From NCBI GenBank assembly GCA_964413425.1, contig CAYPST010000064.1, forward strand, positions 1 to 22,790: a stretch of DNA of 22,790 nt. Reading direction: 5' to 3'. The translations under genes were made by a program, and so were the position numbers. How positions within the stretch are numbered: the first letter of the stretch is position 1; each line of letters opens with the position of its first letter. The notes under the pieces were generated by a model. That model did not search any database. It saw nothing but the letters and a program-made list of their open reading frames with translations, and had not been told where the DNA came from. This document shows positions 1 through 8,070 of the stretch, in pieces. The DNA is from DATFLS01 sp964413425 (GTDB taxonomy: Bacteria > Fidelibacterota > JAANXI01).

Positions 1-279
1 CGGATTCAGCTCTCATGCTGCTCATTCATGAATAATTGTAATAGCAATAATTTCAAAGTCCTACGTATATTCAGACATCCTTTCTCCTTTGTTTGGCAGG
101 TATCTTGCAAGGAAATATGTTAGATCAACATAAGTGACACATTAAGAACTCCATAGCCAGAGAACTGTCAGAGGCTGAGAAAGACGGATGGGAGCTTCTT
201 CACAGCGATATGCAGTGCCGGGGGTGTACCCCTCTGGTTTAGCTGATTCGTACACATCGAAGAGCGATGAGGCTGCAGG
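1..279. other. Intergenic stretch, no gene seen
   Basis: I see no convincing coding sequence here. The only open frame running from the left edge (stop at 121-123) gives a low-complexity Cys/Asn-rich peptide that does not look like a protein C-terminus. A small GC hairpin (four G, loop TGTA, four C) lies at 221-232. A 5-bp stem (CATCG/CGATG) lies at 255-269, just upstream of the first gene's start. No clear promoter was recognised. Confidence 0.5.
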
Positions 280-1251
280 ATGGGTAAAACATATTACCGG
301 AACGAGGTCCTCTATGTGGTTCTGGAGAATGCATATCTTCACATGACTGTGGTGCCGGAGGTCGGGGGAAAAGTATTGACGTTAACCAAAAAGGACACCG
401 GAACGCAATTCTTCCTGGAGCCGACTCACGAGTACAGGAAGGCCGGGTTACCTTACTATGGGGCCGAGTATGGGAGATTTGACCCCTGTGGATTTGAGGA
501 CTGTTTTCCCACTATTGCGCCCTGCGATGCGCCAATTAACCCAGAGCAGGCCCAGAAACCCAACGCTTTCCCGGAGCACGGGGAAGTCTGGAGTATTCCG
601 TGGGACTATCACGTGGCCTCGGAGGGAGGGGCAATGTACCTGCATGTGACCGGGGTGCAACTGGCCTATGAATTCAGTAAAAAAATCCGCCTGGACGGCC
701 CCACTGTCCATATGGAGTATCGGGTGATGAATTTGGCGGACCAGCCGTTTGCGTACATCTGGGCAGCCCAGCCTTTATTGGAGGCACCCTCAGGATCCCG
801 TCTCCTGCTGGGAGACGAGGTGGAGACCGTCTTCCTTGACTGGACCACAGACGAGGCCCTCGGTCAGCATGGTGACTATGTCCCTTGGCCGCGGTTGAAG
901 TCACCTCAGCCCATCAATGACGCAGTGATATCCCACTCGGACAGGCAGGAGAGCCTGAAGGTCTATACGGATGCACTGACCACAGGGACGTGCGGGTATG
1001 TCCGGGGCGATACGGGGGAAATCCTCAGGATGGAATTTGCCCCCCACCAGATTCCCTATCTGGGAATCTTGGTGTGGAGGGAAAGTGGGGCGCAAAAGGG
1101 GCGGAAGAATAGGAGCCCCCGGCGTGCGGTTGCTTTGCAGCCCAGTAAGGGCCGGCCGGATTCCTTGCAGGAAGCCTACGCCAGAAAAGAGCATGCCGAA
1201 CTCGGGGCGTTTGAAATGGCGGAATGGACATTACGGATGACTTTGAATTAA
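280..1251 (+). CDS. Galactose-mutarotase-fold protein (aldose 1-epimerase-like)
   Basis: The 323-residue protein has no signal peptide and is predicted cytoplasmic. It opens with a mutarotase-like N-terminus (residues 5-50) in which 'VVPEVGGKVLTL' matches the first strands of the aldose-epimerase/DUF4432-like beta-sandwich. It carries 'NAFPEHGEVW' around residues 95-104, with H100 in the position of the sugar-binding His of the 'xHGxxW' motif. It ends with 'LQPSKGRPDSL' near residue 287, comparable to the C-terminal 'EPxxGxPDSL' signature. The family interconverts sugar anomers or binds hexoses. In this copy the usual Glu of the last motif reads as Gln (Q287), so catalysis is uncertain. The start is the first ATG after an in-frame TGA at 268-270; the ribosome-binding site is weak. 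It probably supports sugar catabolism for the locus. Fold assignment is fairly firm, substrate unknown. Confidence 0.75.
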   Translation: MGKTYYRNEVLYVVLENAYLHMTVVPEVGGKVLTLTKKDTGTQFFLEPTHEYRKAGLPYYGAEYGRFDPCGFEDCFPTIAPCDAPINPEQAQKPNAFPEHGEVWSIPWDYHVASEGGAMYLHVTGVQLAYEFSKKIRLDGPTVHMEYRVMNLADQPFAYIWAAQPLLEAPSGSRLLLGDEVETVFLDWTTDEALGQHGDYVPWPRLKSPQPINDAVISHSDRQESLKVYTDALTTGTCGYVRGDTGEILRMEFAPHQIPYLGILVWRESGAQKGRKNRSPRRAVALQPSKGRPDSLQEAYARKEHAELGAFEMAEWTLRMTLN

Positions 1252-1318
1252 CCCCGGGAACGTCTCACATGTTCTTGGCCCATGGAAAAGATAAAGGAAA
1301 AAAGGTGAATATGACTGC

Positions 1319-1377
1319 AAGAGAACTGGTGGCAGGGATGACGCCTCCTCCTTCAACAAAATGTCGCCAGTTCTCTT
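1319..1377 (+). promoter_or_regulatory. Long hairpin in the leader of the TonB receptor gene
   Basis: The arms 1319-1334 and 1362-1377 pair over 16 bp: 11 perfect pairs, then five more of which two are G-U. They enclose a 27-nt loop. The loop contains TCCTCCTT (1346-1353), exactly complementary to AAGGAGGA at 1446-1453, the Shine-Dalgarno of the next gene. There is no T-run directly after the stem, so a standard intrinsic terminator is less likely than a leader structure or transcript-end stabiliser. Function is inferred. Confidence 0.45.
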
Positions 1378-1445
1378 ATTATTATGGGAAGGGAAATAAA
1401 CAAGGCTACATTAAAAATAGTAAAACAGGTTATATCAGGTAAAAT

Positions 1446-1452
1446 AAGGAGG
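1446..1452 (+). promoter_or_regulatory. Shine-Dalgarno deciding the TonB receptor start
   Basis: AAGGAGG lies 7 nt before the ATG at 1460 but only 1 nt before the in-frame ATG at 1454. The start at 1460 is therefore preferred. Confidence 0.75.
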
Positions 1453-1459
1453 AATGAAC

Positions 1460-4400
1460 ATGAGTAGAATGTTGGCAAACATTTTCAAATTAGCGGGTGT
1501 AGGGGGAGTTCTGATATTACTACCGATATCCTTGATATTAAGTCAAACCACGGGAAAAATTTCCGGGACTGTCACCGATGCTGAAACTGGTGAACCATTA
1601 CCAGGGGTGAATATTGTATTGGAGGGAACCGATCAAGGTGCAGCTACAGATGAGACTGGTCATTATTTTATTGTGAATGTCGACCCTGGGAGATACTCAC
1701 TTACTGCGTCCATGATAGGATATCAACGAGTAACCAAAACGGACGTGCTAGTATCTGTCAATCATACAACCCCTGTGAATTTTTCCTTGCGTACAGAGGC
1801 GATTGCAGGAGAAGCCGTTACTGTGGAAGCCGAGCGCGAAATCATCAAAATGGATGAATCTGCCAGCACGGTCAGTGTGACATCTGAAGAGATTGAAGAG
1901 GTTGCTACAGTCACAACCGTCGAGGAGTACCTCAATACCAGAGCTGGAGTTGAAGGTATGAGTGTCCGGGGCGGAAGTGTCGATGAGACGCAATTTTTAA
2001 TTGATGGATTGACCGTAGTGGACAACCGAAGAAATCAGCCAGTGGTGATGGTGAATCTGAGTGCTGTCCAGGAGTTGAATATCGTTAAAGGTGGATTTAA
2101 CGCAGAATATGGCAATGTGCGATCCGGACTAATTAATGTGATTACAAAAGAGGGTAATCCGAACAGGTACAGTGCGTCAGTAGATTTTAGATATAGCCCG
2201 CCTCATCTGAAACATGGCGGTGTTCCGATTACGGATCATAGAAACTGGTTTGTCCGCTCTTTTCTGGATCCTGATGTTGCATTTGTTGGCACCGATGCCT
2301 GGCCTGAGGATATGCAGAAAACATATCCCACATTCAAGGGATGGGATAAAGTAGCTGAAGAACTGAATTCGAATGAATCGACTATCGATGATCGCACCGC
2401 TGAAGAGAGCAGAGATCTTTTCATCTGGCGTCAAGGGTTGGAAGGGGCAGAGGAACTGGGCGGGCAAGAGTTGAAATATGCCCATAAACCAGATTGGAAG
2501 GTAGACGGGAGTTTCGGAGGGCCTGTACCGATTGTTGGACAGTCATTAGGGGATCTGTCTTTTTTCCTCTCACATCGGTCGGACTGGCAACTCTATGCTC
2601 TGCCGGTGAGTCCGGGAAGAGAATATTATAAGGAAAAGAATACCAGTTTGAAGTTGACATCTCGTTTGAGCTCGGCCTTAAAAGTAACGTTGGAAGGCGC
2701 GTATGGCGAAGTGAATGCCCTGGAACGCGCCCGGGGCGGAGCAAAATCGATTATTTACGGGAAGCGTTTAGAAACACCCGGAACGAATACTGATATGTAT
2801 GTGCCAGCAGCTAATCCGCCGGTGGACACCTATCGTAGTTTGGCTGGAATTTCGATGGAACATGTGCTTAGCGCTAATACATTTTATAACCTTGATATTG
2901 CCTATCTCCAGGTGAATGACGTGTGCCATGGGTGGCATCATCTTCGGGATACAACCACAGTCCGGTATTTTGGAAATACCCCTGTTGATGAAGCTCCCTA
3001 TGGATACTGGTGGCAGGAACTTCCACGGGGATGGCCGATGTTGTTTCCCCTCCATATTCCGGAGCTGGAACTGGATAATTCAAATGTGAATACATTGAAC
3101 CTTCGTTTTGATCTCACCAGTCAGGTCAATCGTAATAATCAATTAAAAATTGGCTGGACAGTGAACTATGATGCGATTACCGAAAAAGTCAATCAGGTTA
3201 AACCTGGACATGGCTTCATTGGAGATTACGGCAAAGATTGGGTCACCGGAGTTCCATTGCGGGAGTGGCACCAGGAGCCCTATCGAATCGGTGCCTATAT
3301 ACAGAATAAGTTGGAGTTTGAGGGAATGATAGCTAACTTTGGAATTCGTTTGGACTACAGCAATCCCAATTCTGAGTGGTTTGAGGTAGGCACATATTCA
3401 AAATATTTCTCTGGGGCATACCATGACACCTTCAAGGAAGAAGCGCCAAAGGAGCCGACTGAAGATCGTCTGAAAATCAGTCCGCGCCTTGGTATCTCTC
3501 ACCCTATCTCGGAAAATGCAAAGATGTATTTTAACTACGGGCATTTTTACTCTATGCCGGGCAGTGGGGAAATGTACCGCATAAGGTATCGACCTCCACG
3601 GCCTGATGAGATTTCCCACTTGGGAAACCCGAATCTGGACCTGCCGAGAACTGTGGCCTATGAACTTGGATTTGACTTTAATGTAGGTCAGATGTTCAAA
3701 GTTCAATTGGCAGGGTATTACAAAGACATTGGTGACCAAATAGGCCCGGTAGGTTATACGAACTTCGGTGGCTCGGTGGATTACACAACCTATAATAACT
3801 CGAACTATCAGGATACCAGAGGAGCCGAAATTCGAATCGAGAAGCGATATGGTCAGTGGGTTCGGGGCTGGATAAACTACGATTACCGGGTAACAACCTC
3901 AGGATACGTTGGCCGGAGGCAATACTATGAAGATCCCCGAAGACAGCGACTGTATGGACTGCACAACCCCTATCAGGAACGTCCTTTGGCTCGTCCCATT
4001 GCCCGCGCTTTCATACAAATAGGTGCTCCTGTTGAGTGGGGGCCGCGTCTCGGTGGAATTCCGGTGTTGGGAGATCTGAATTTGAGCTGGCTCTTCTACT
4101 ACAGATCCGGAGAATATGAAACATGGGATCCGTTGGAAACCTATGAATTGAAGGATAATATCCACTGGCGTGGCGAATATAATGTCGATGCTAAATTGAC
4201 CAAACGGTTTCGGATAGGACAATATGTCTTCAGTATTTTTGCGGATGTGCGTAACATCTTCAATATCAAAACGATTGATCAGCTCGGTTTCTCTGATTCC
4301 GATGACAAACGGGACTATCTGGAATCCCTGCATTTACCCATGTACGACGGACCGGAATATGAAGAACGAGGGCTGGTTGCTGGCAATGATAGACCAGGTG

Positions 4401-4504
4401 ATATGAAGAGTGAAGACAAACCGTATATCAATATGCCGGATCGGGAATTTCTGACCTATCTGAATCCCCGAACAGCCTTTTTTGGATTTCGATTCCAGTT
4501 TTAG
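1460..4504 (+). CDS. TonB-dependent receptor with carboxypeptidase-regulatory-like N-terminal domain
   Basis: Outer-membrane active transporter of about 1014 residues. A signal peptide (about 1-29) is followed by a CarboxypepD_reg-like beta-sandwich (about 32-120, 'SGTVTDAETGEPLPGVNI'). Next comes a plug domain (about 125-235) with 'VRGGSVDETQFLIDGL' and 'GGFNAEYGNVRSGLINVIT'. A long 22-strand-type beta-barrel reaches the C-terminus and ends in aromatic Phe ('FFGFRFQF'), as outer-membrane barrels do. It resembles SusC-like/TonB receptors of FCB bacteria, but no SusD partner follows. Instead a secreted sorting-domain protein and a PorV-like protein do, an arrangement common in uncultured FCB lineages. 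It presumably imports oligosaccharides or other products released by the secreted enzymes downstream; the substrate cannot be read from sequence. An alternative start at 1454 would add two residues. Confidence 0.92.
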   Translation: MSRMLANIFKLAGVGGVLILLPISLILSQTTGKISGTVTDAETGEPLPGVNIVLEGTDQGAATDETGHYFIVNVDPGRYSLTASMIGYQRVTKTDVLVSVNHTTPVNFSLRTEAIAGEAVTVEAEREIIKMDESASTVSVTSEEIEEVATVTTVEEYLNTRAGVEGMSVRGGSVDETQFLIDGLTVVDNRRNQPVVMVNLSAVQELNIVKGGFNAEYGNVRSGLINVITKEGNPNRYSASVDFRYSPPHLKHGGVPITDHRNWFVRSFLDPDVAFVGTDAWPEDMQKTYPTFKGWDKVAEELNSNESTIDDRTAEESRDLFIWRQGLEGAEELGGQELKYAHKPDWKVDGSFGGPVPIVGQSLGDLSFFLSHRSDWQLYALPVSPGREYYKEKNTSLKLTSRLSSALKVTLEGAYGEVNALERARGGAKSIIYGKRLETPGTNTDMYVPAANPPVDTYRSLAGISMEHVLSANTFYNLDIAYLQVNDVCHGWHHLRDTTTVRYFGNTPVDEAPYGYWWQELPRGWPMLFPLHIPELELDNSNVNTLNLRFDLTSQVNRNNQLKIGWTVNYDAITEKVNQVKPGHGFIGDYGKDWVTGVPLREWHQEPYRIGAYIQNKLEFEGMIANFGIRLDYSNPNSEWFEVGTYSKYFSGAYHDTFKEEAPKEPTEDRLKISPRLGISHPISENAKMYFNYGHFYSMPGSGEMYRIRYRPPRPDEISHLGNPNLDLPRTVAYELGFDFNVGQMFKVQLAGYYKDIGDQIGPVGYTNFGGSVDYTTYNNSNYQDTRGAEIRIEKRYGQWVRGWINYDYRVTTSGYVGRRQYYEDPRRQRLYGLHNPYQERPLARPIARAFIQIGAPVEWGPRLGGIPVLGDLNLSWLFYYRSGEYETWDPLETYELKDNIHWRGEYNVDAKLTKRFRIGQYVFSIFADVRNIFNIKTIDQLGFSDSDDKRDYLESLHLPMYDGPEYEERGLVAGNDRPGDMKSEDKPYINMPDREFLTYLNPRTAFFGFRFQF

Positions 4505-4568
4505 AGGGGGGTATAAGGGGATAATTGAGGAGAAACTGGCCAATCAATGAGAAGGAGATAGAAGACTA

Positions 4569-6689
4569 ATGAACAGACAATTTCATATACTACTTATAAT
4601 CACTTTGTTAGGAATTTTCGTTTCCGCTTCTCTGGTATCCGCTAGTACAATTCGATGGATTCGAGTCGGGAGTTATCAGCTGCAAGTGATGGATAATTTG
4701 CACATGGGAAATGGAGGAGGACAGCAGTATTATGATGATTACGATAATTTTAATCGAAGAATCTTGAATAATTGCGGCCTGCACCTTGGAGTGAAGGACT
4801 GGTATGATGAAAATAATAATTACTTTCCGTACCGGATCGCAAATGTAACTACCGGAACGTTCAATGAATCGCAAGTGATAATGCCAGTGCCGGATGATGA
4901 AGGAGCAACAATAAAAAAGTATATGCGGTACGAGCCACCGAGTGTAGTGGTTGATGGTGTATTAAATGATGATAGGATGTTACGGCAAGTCGATGAAGTG
5001 GCGCCGGAAAAAATCCCAGGAACGGCGGATGTGATGGTAGAATCCTATAATAACACCTGGACAGGGATTTCAATACATCAAAAGGTATATGGATGGAGTC
5101 AAAAACATCACGATGATTATGCAATTTATGACTTCACATTTATCCATACAGGCAATACTGACCTTGATGATGATATTGAACTTCCTGAAGATTCCTTAAA
5201 GAATGTATACTTCATGGGAGTAATTCGAGCTGATAATGCCCAGTTTTTCTTTGATAAATACGGCTATACTTCTGGTGACAGTATTCGGATCATGTACAAT
5301 TATCTATCTAGGAGCTCAGGATCAGACTATGACAACACGGGACGCCCGCATCCTGAAACCGGATTTCTGAAACGCCCGTATTTTATGGGGCGCGCCTGGC
5401 TGCACGTTGACAAATCTGTCAACGATCACACGGATGATATAAGGCGACCACATATGACAGGAATAGGCAATCCGCAGTGGCTATTCAGTAAAGTGGATGC
5501 CAGTAAAAATTCTGACGAGAATATCGAGACTCTGTATAAAGTGATGGAGCAGGGATTCAAATGGTATAATGGCGTACCGAACTATGAAGAACCAGAAGCC
5601 TACCAAAATACCTATCATTCAGTCAGTATGGGAGATCGAGGTATTAAGTTTAATGAAGAGCTAGGGTTCGGAGGCCGTGGCCAGAATTACGGCGCTGTGG
5701 GACCTTACCACCTTGCACCGGGTGATTCTTTTCGGGTTGTCTGGGCAGATGTAGCCGCTGCTCTTCCACCCGAGAGAAACTACGAGGTCTCTACTGCATG
5801 GAAAACCGGGACGGCAGCGGATACCTGGGAGGACTACGGTGGTATCCCCGATAATCTACCCATCCAATATCATAACTACCCGGACCTTGCTCCCACTGAA
5901 AACGACGTAGCCCGAGATGCTTGGTATTATACCGTGCAGGATTCTCTGTTTAGGAATGCTTACAATGCCCAATGGAACGTGAAAAACGGTTATAACGTTC
6001 CGACAGGACCCCCGCCGCCAGTGAGTTTCGAAGTAAATTCTATGCCAGACAGAATTGCACTTTCATGGGAGCCGTCTCCAGGCAGTAATGTCGAGGGATA
6101 CAGAATTTACCGGGCAGAAGGTGATAACAATCCCAGGATGTCCGGAAATAAACTCATAGCCAGCTGGAGCCGAATTGCTGATGTAGATGCCAGCACTACT
6201 AGCTATGATGATACAGAAGCTGAACGAGGACAATCCTACTATTACTATATCACTGCTTATGATGATGGGGTTGGAAACATCGGCGTGGATGGAAAGGATC
6301 GGGGAGTACTGGAAAGTGGTAAATACCTGACAAGAACAGACCGCCCTGCCTCGCTCACCAGAGCACCGGGGGAGTCTCTGGAGGATATTCGGGTGGTCCC
6401 GAATCCATTTAATGCCAGTGCCGTGGAGATGCAGTACACGGGTGAGCCGAATAAAATTATCTTTATGGAATTACCGCCAGAATGCACTATCACTATCTAT
6501 ACGGTAAGCGGAGACCTTGTCAAGGTTATTGAACATAACGATGGTTCGGGCGATGAACCGTGGGGAAATATTTTTGAGGAACAACAAGTATCTCAATCAG
6601 GCCAGGTGGTGGTTAGTGGTGTATATGTAGCACATATCGAAACACCAGATGGTAGAAGCACGAATGTAAAGTTCGCAATTGTGAGATGA
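4569..6689 (+). CDS. Large secreted protein with FN3 domain and C-terminal type IX-like sorting domain
   Basis: The 706-residue protein has a clear signal peptide (about 1-25, ending 'SLVSA'). Residues about 30-480 are Tyr/Asn/Asp-rich and I do not recognise the domain. A fibronectin type III module follows at about 483-575, with 'IALSWEPSPGSNVEGYRIYR' and 'YYYITAYDDG'. The C-terminal 100 residues start at 'VVPNPFNAS' and contain 'ITIYTVSGDLVK' and 'SGVYVAHIETPDG...FAIVR'. This is the hallmark of Por/type IX secretion C-terminal sorting domains. The protein is therefore predicted to be exported across the outer membrane and possibly surface-anchored. It lies 64 nt after the TonB receptor and just upstream of the PorV-like protein, so it is probably co-transcribed. 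A good ribosome-binding site (AAGGAG, 4553-4558) precedes the ATG. It could be a surface ligand-binding or structural protein; no catalytic motif was seen. Confidence 0.85.
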   Translation: MNRQFHILLIITLLGIFVSASLVSASTIRWIRVGSYQLQVMDNLHMGNGGGQQYYDDYDNFNRRILNNCGLHLGVKDWYDENNNYFPYRIANVTTGTFNESQVIMPVPDDEGATIKKYMRYEPPSVVVDGVLNDDRMLRQVDEVAPEKIPGTADVMVESYNNTWTGISIHQKVYGWSQKHHDDYAIYDFTFIHTGNTDLDDDIELPEDSLKNVYFMGVIRADNAQFFFDKYGYTSGDSIRIMYNYLSRSSGSDYDNTGRPHPETGFLKRPYFMGRAWLHVDKSVNDHTDDIRRPHMTGIGNPQWLFSKVDASKNSDENIETLYKVMEQGFKWYNGVPNYEEPEAYQNTYHSVSMGDRGIKFNEELGFGGRGQNYGAVGPYHLAPGDSFRVVWADVAAALPPERNYEVSTAWKTGTAADTWEDYGGIPDNLPIQYHNYPDLAPTENDVARDAWYYTVQDSLFRNAYNAQWNVKNGYNVPTGPPPPVSFEVNSMPDRIALSWEPSPGSNVEGYRIYRAEGDNNPRMSGNKLIASWSRIADVDASTTSYDDTEAERGQSYYYYITAYDDGVGNIGVDGKDRGVLESGKYLTRTDRPASLTRAPGESLEDIRVVPNPFNASAVEMQYTGEPNKIIFMELPPECTITIYTVSGDLVKVIEHNDGSGDEPWGNIFEEQQVSQSGQVVVSGVYVAHIETPDGRSTNVKFAIVR

Positions 6690-6737
6690 GAAGCCGGTAA
6701 GAATTCAAAGGATGAAGAAACACTCACAGAATTTAAA

Positions 6738-6745
6738 AAGGAAGG
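6738..6745 (+). promoter_or_regulatory. Shine-Dalgarno deciding the PorV-like start
   Basis: AAGGAAGG lies 5 nt before the ATG at 6751. That start gives a clean signal peptide. The in-frame ATG at 6712 would add 13 basic and polar residues in front of it. Confidence 0.7.
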
Positions 6746-6750
6746 TCATT

Positions 6751-7746
6751 ATGAAAATGAAATACATTAAAGTCTGTGTGGCAGCTATGGTAATCTCCTT
6801 GGTAGTTGCTTCTCCGGCGGATGCGGTCATAAAAAAAGTTGCGCAAACCGGATTGCAGTTTCTGAAAATCGATATGTCTGCACGGGCTGCCGGAATGGCC
6901 GGTGCTTTCACGGTGCCCGGCAAGGGTGCGAGCGCGCTTATGTACAATCCAGCTGGGCTGTCCGAGTTGGAAGGGAACATGGATTTCTTCGCAACACGGA
7001 CGGAATGGATTTCCGGGATGGCGTTGAATGGCGGAGCGATTGCCAAAAGCCTGGGTAATCAGGGCGTAATAGGCGTTGATTATATTTCTATTGATTACGG
7101 TCGATTAATCGGTACACAGGTGGCGAGTACGACCAAAGGATATGTTGAAACGGGTGATGTGGATGTGGGAGCGTTTGCCGTTGGTGTTGGGTATGCCAGA
7201 CAACTCACTGATAAATACCATCTGGGGGCGCATGTCAAATACGCCAATCAGCATCTTGGAGCGAATATTTTCAGACCCGGCGGAGAGGAGATCGAAAACA
7301 GGATCTCTGGCTTTGCCTATGACATCGGCACCATTTTCTATCCGGGATTCAAGAGCTTCCGATTTGGTATGAGTGTCCGCAATTTTTCCCCTCAGTTAAA
7401 ATACGAAGAAACCCCTTTCGAGCTACCCCTCACTTTCCGGATCGGATTCGCCATGGATGCCTTCGATTTGATAGGAGGGATCCCGAATAATTCATTGTTG
7501 GTCTCTGTCGATGCACTCCATCCCCGTGACTATACGGAACGGATTCATATTGGTGGGGAATATTCACTCGGTGATTTAATTGCCCTTCGAGCCGGATATA
7601 AAACCAATTATGATGAAGAAGGACTCTCACTGGGATTCGGATTAAACTACGAGCTGGCTGGAATAGCTCTTCGAATAGATTACGCGTATACCGATTTCGG
7701 AGTGTTTAATAACGTGAGTCGGTTAACTGTGGGAGGCTCTTTCTAA
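6751..7746 (+). CDS. PorV/PorQ-family outer-membrane beta-barrel protein
   Basis: About 331 residues. A signal peptide (1-25, ending 'ASPADA') precedes a mature N-terminus with the family signature 'FLKIDMSARAAGMAGAFT' (about 38-55) and 'ALMYNPAGLSEL', as in PorV/PorQ and UPF0164-type FadL-like barrels. Alternating amphipathic beta-strands continue to a C-terminal Phe ('VSRLTVGGSF'). In Bacteroidota, PorV acts with the type IX secretion system: it binds cargo sorting domains and hands them to the cell-surface attachment complex. That fits the sorting-domain protein encoded directly upstream. Such receptor/cargo/PorV triads recur in uncultured FCB genomes, and here they form a probable operon. 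Whether this copy serves secretion generally or only this cargo cannot be told. The other T9SS core genes are not in the window. Confidence 0.87.
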   Translation: MKMKYIKVCVAAMVISLVVASPADAVIKKVAQTGLQFLKIDMSARAAGMAGAFTVPGKGASALMYNPAGLSELEGNMDFFATRTEWISGMALNGGAIAKSLGNQGVIGVDYISIDYGRLIGTQVASTTKGYVETGDVDVGAFAVGVGYARQLTDKYHLGAHVKYANQHLGANIFRPGGEEIENRISGFAYDIGTIFYPGFKSFRFGMSVRNFSPQLKYEETPFELPLTFRIGFAMDAFDLIGGIPNNSLLVSVDALHPRDYTERIHIGGEYSLGDLIALRAGYKTNYDEEGLSLGFGLNYELAGIALRIDYAYTDFGVFNNVSRLTVGGSF

Positions 7747-7816
7747 GTTTGTTTGATCCGCACATGAAGGTGAAGGTGAGGTAATCGCGATTTCTTTTAT
7801 AGAACGTCCGTTCGCT

Positions 7817-7890
7817 TGTGACCTTGGGGCATCGTCAGGTCACAGTCACGGCGGGAACATTCGAATGCCGTGAATGGGAGTTTTTTCTTT
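7817..7890 (+). terminator. Two tandem hairpins followed by a T-tract
   Basis: The gap 7747-8070 holds no gene. It contains two adjacent stem-loops of identical geometry: TGTGACC/GGTCACA (7817-7823 with 7838-7844) and TCACGGC/GCCGTGA (7846-7852 with 7867-7873). Each has a 7-bp stem and a 14-nt loop, and they are 1 nt apart. A T-rich run (TTTTTTCTTT, 7881-7890) follows 7 nt after the second stem. The most likely role is transcription termination after the PorV-like gene. The T-run is a little far from the stem, so another structured RNA role is possible. Confidence 0.5.
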
Positions 7891-8070
7891 CAGGACATCA
7901 CTTGGTTTGCTGAATATACCAGCGTAGAATTTGCTACGATGGGTTCGTACTATCACTGCATGCGTGTTGCATTGAATGGATACGTTTCATAGCCTGGCCC
8001 AAGAATTCTTTCGTGGTAAATAGAAGGGATTTTAATAAGAAAACGGCAGTATGAATGAGGAGAATTAATA

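Noticed and set aside
1..123. Open frame entering from the left edge as a possible gene end
   Set aside because: The peptide is rich in Cys, Asn and Phe and does not resemble a protein C-terminus. A short minus-strand start near 78 with a good ribosome-binding site stops after five codons.
1224..1442. 72-residue open frame between the mutarotase-like gene and the TonB receptor
   Set aside because: It overlaps the preceding gene, has no ribosome-binding site, low protein-like character, and runs through the leader hairpin.
1460..4504. Classical Sus-type polysaccharide utilisation locus
   Set aside because: No SusD-like lipoprotein and no glycoside hydrolase or lyase occurs in the window; the partners are a sorting-domain protein and a PorV-like protein.
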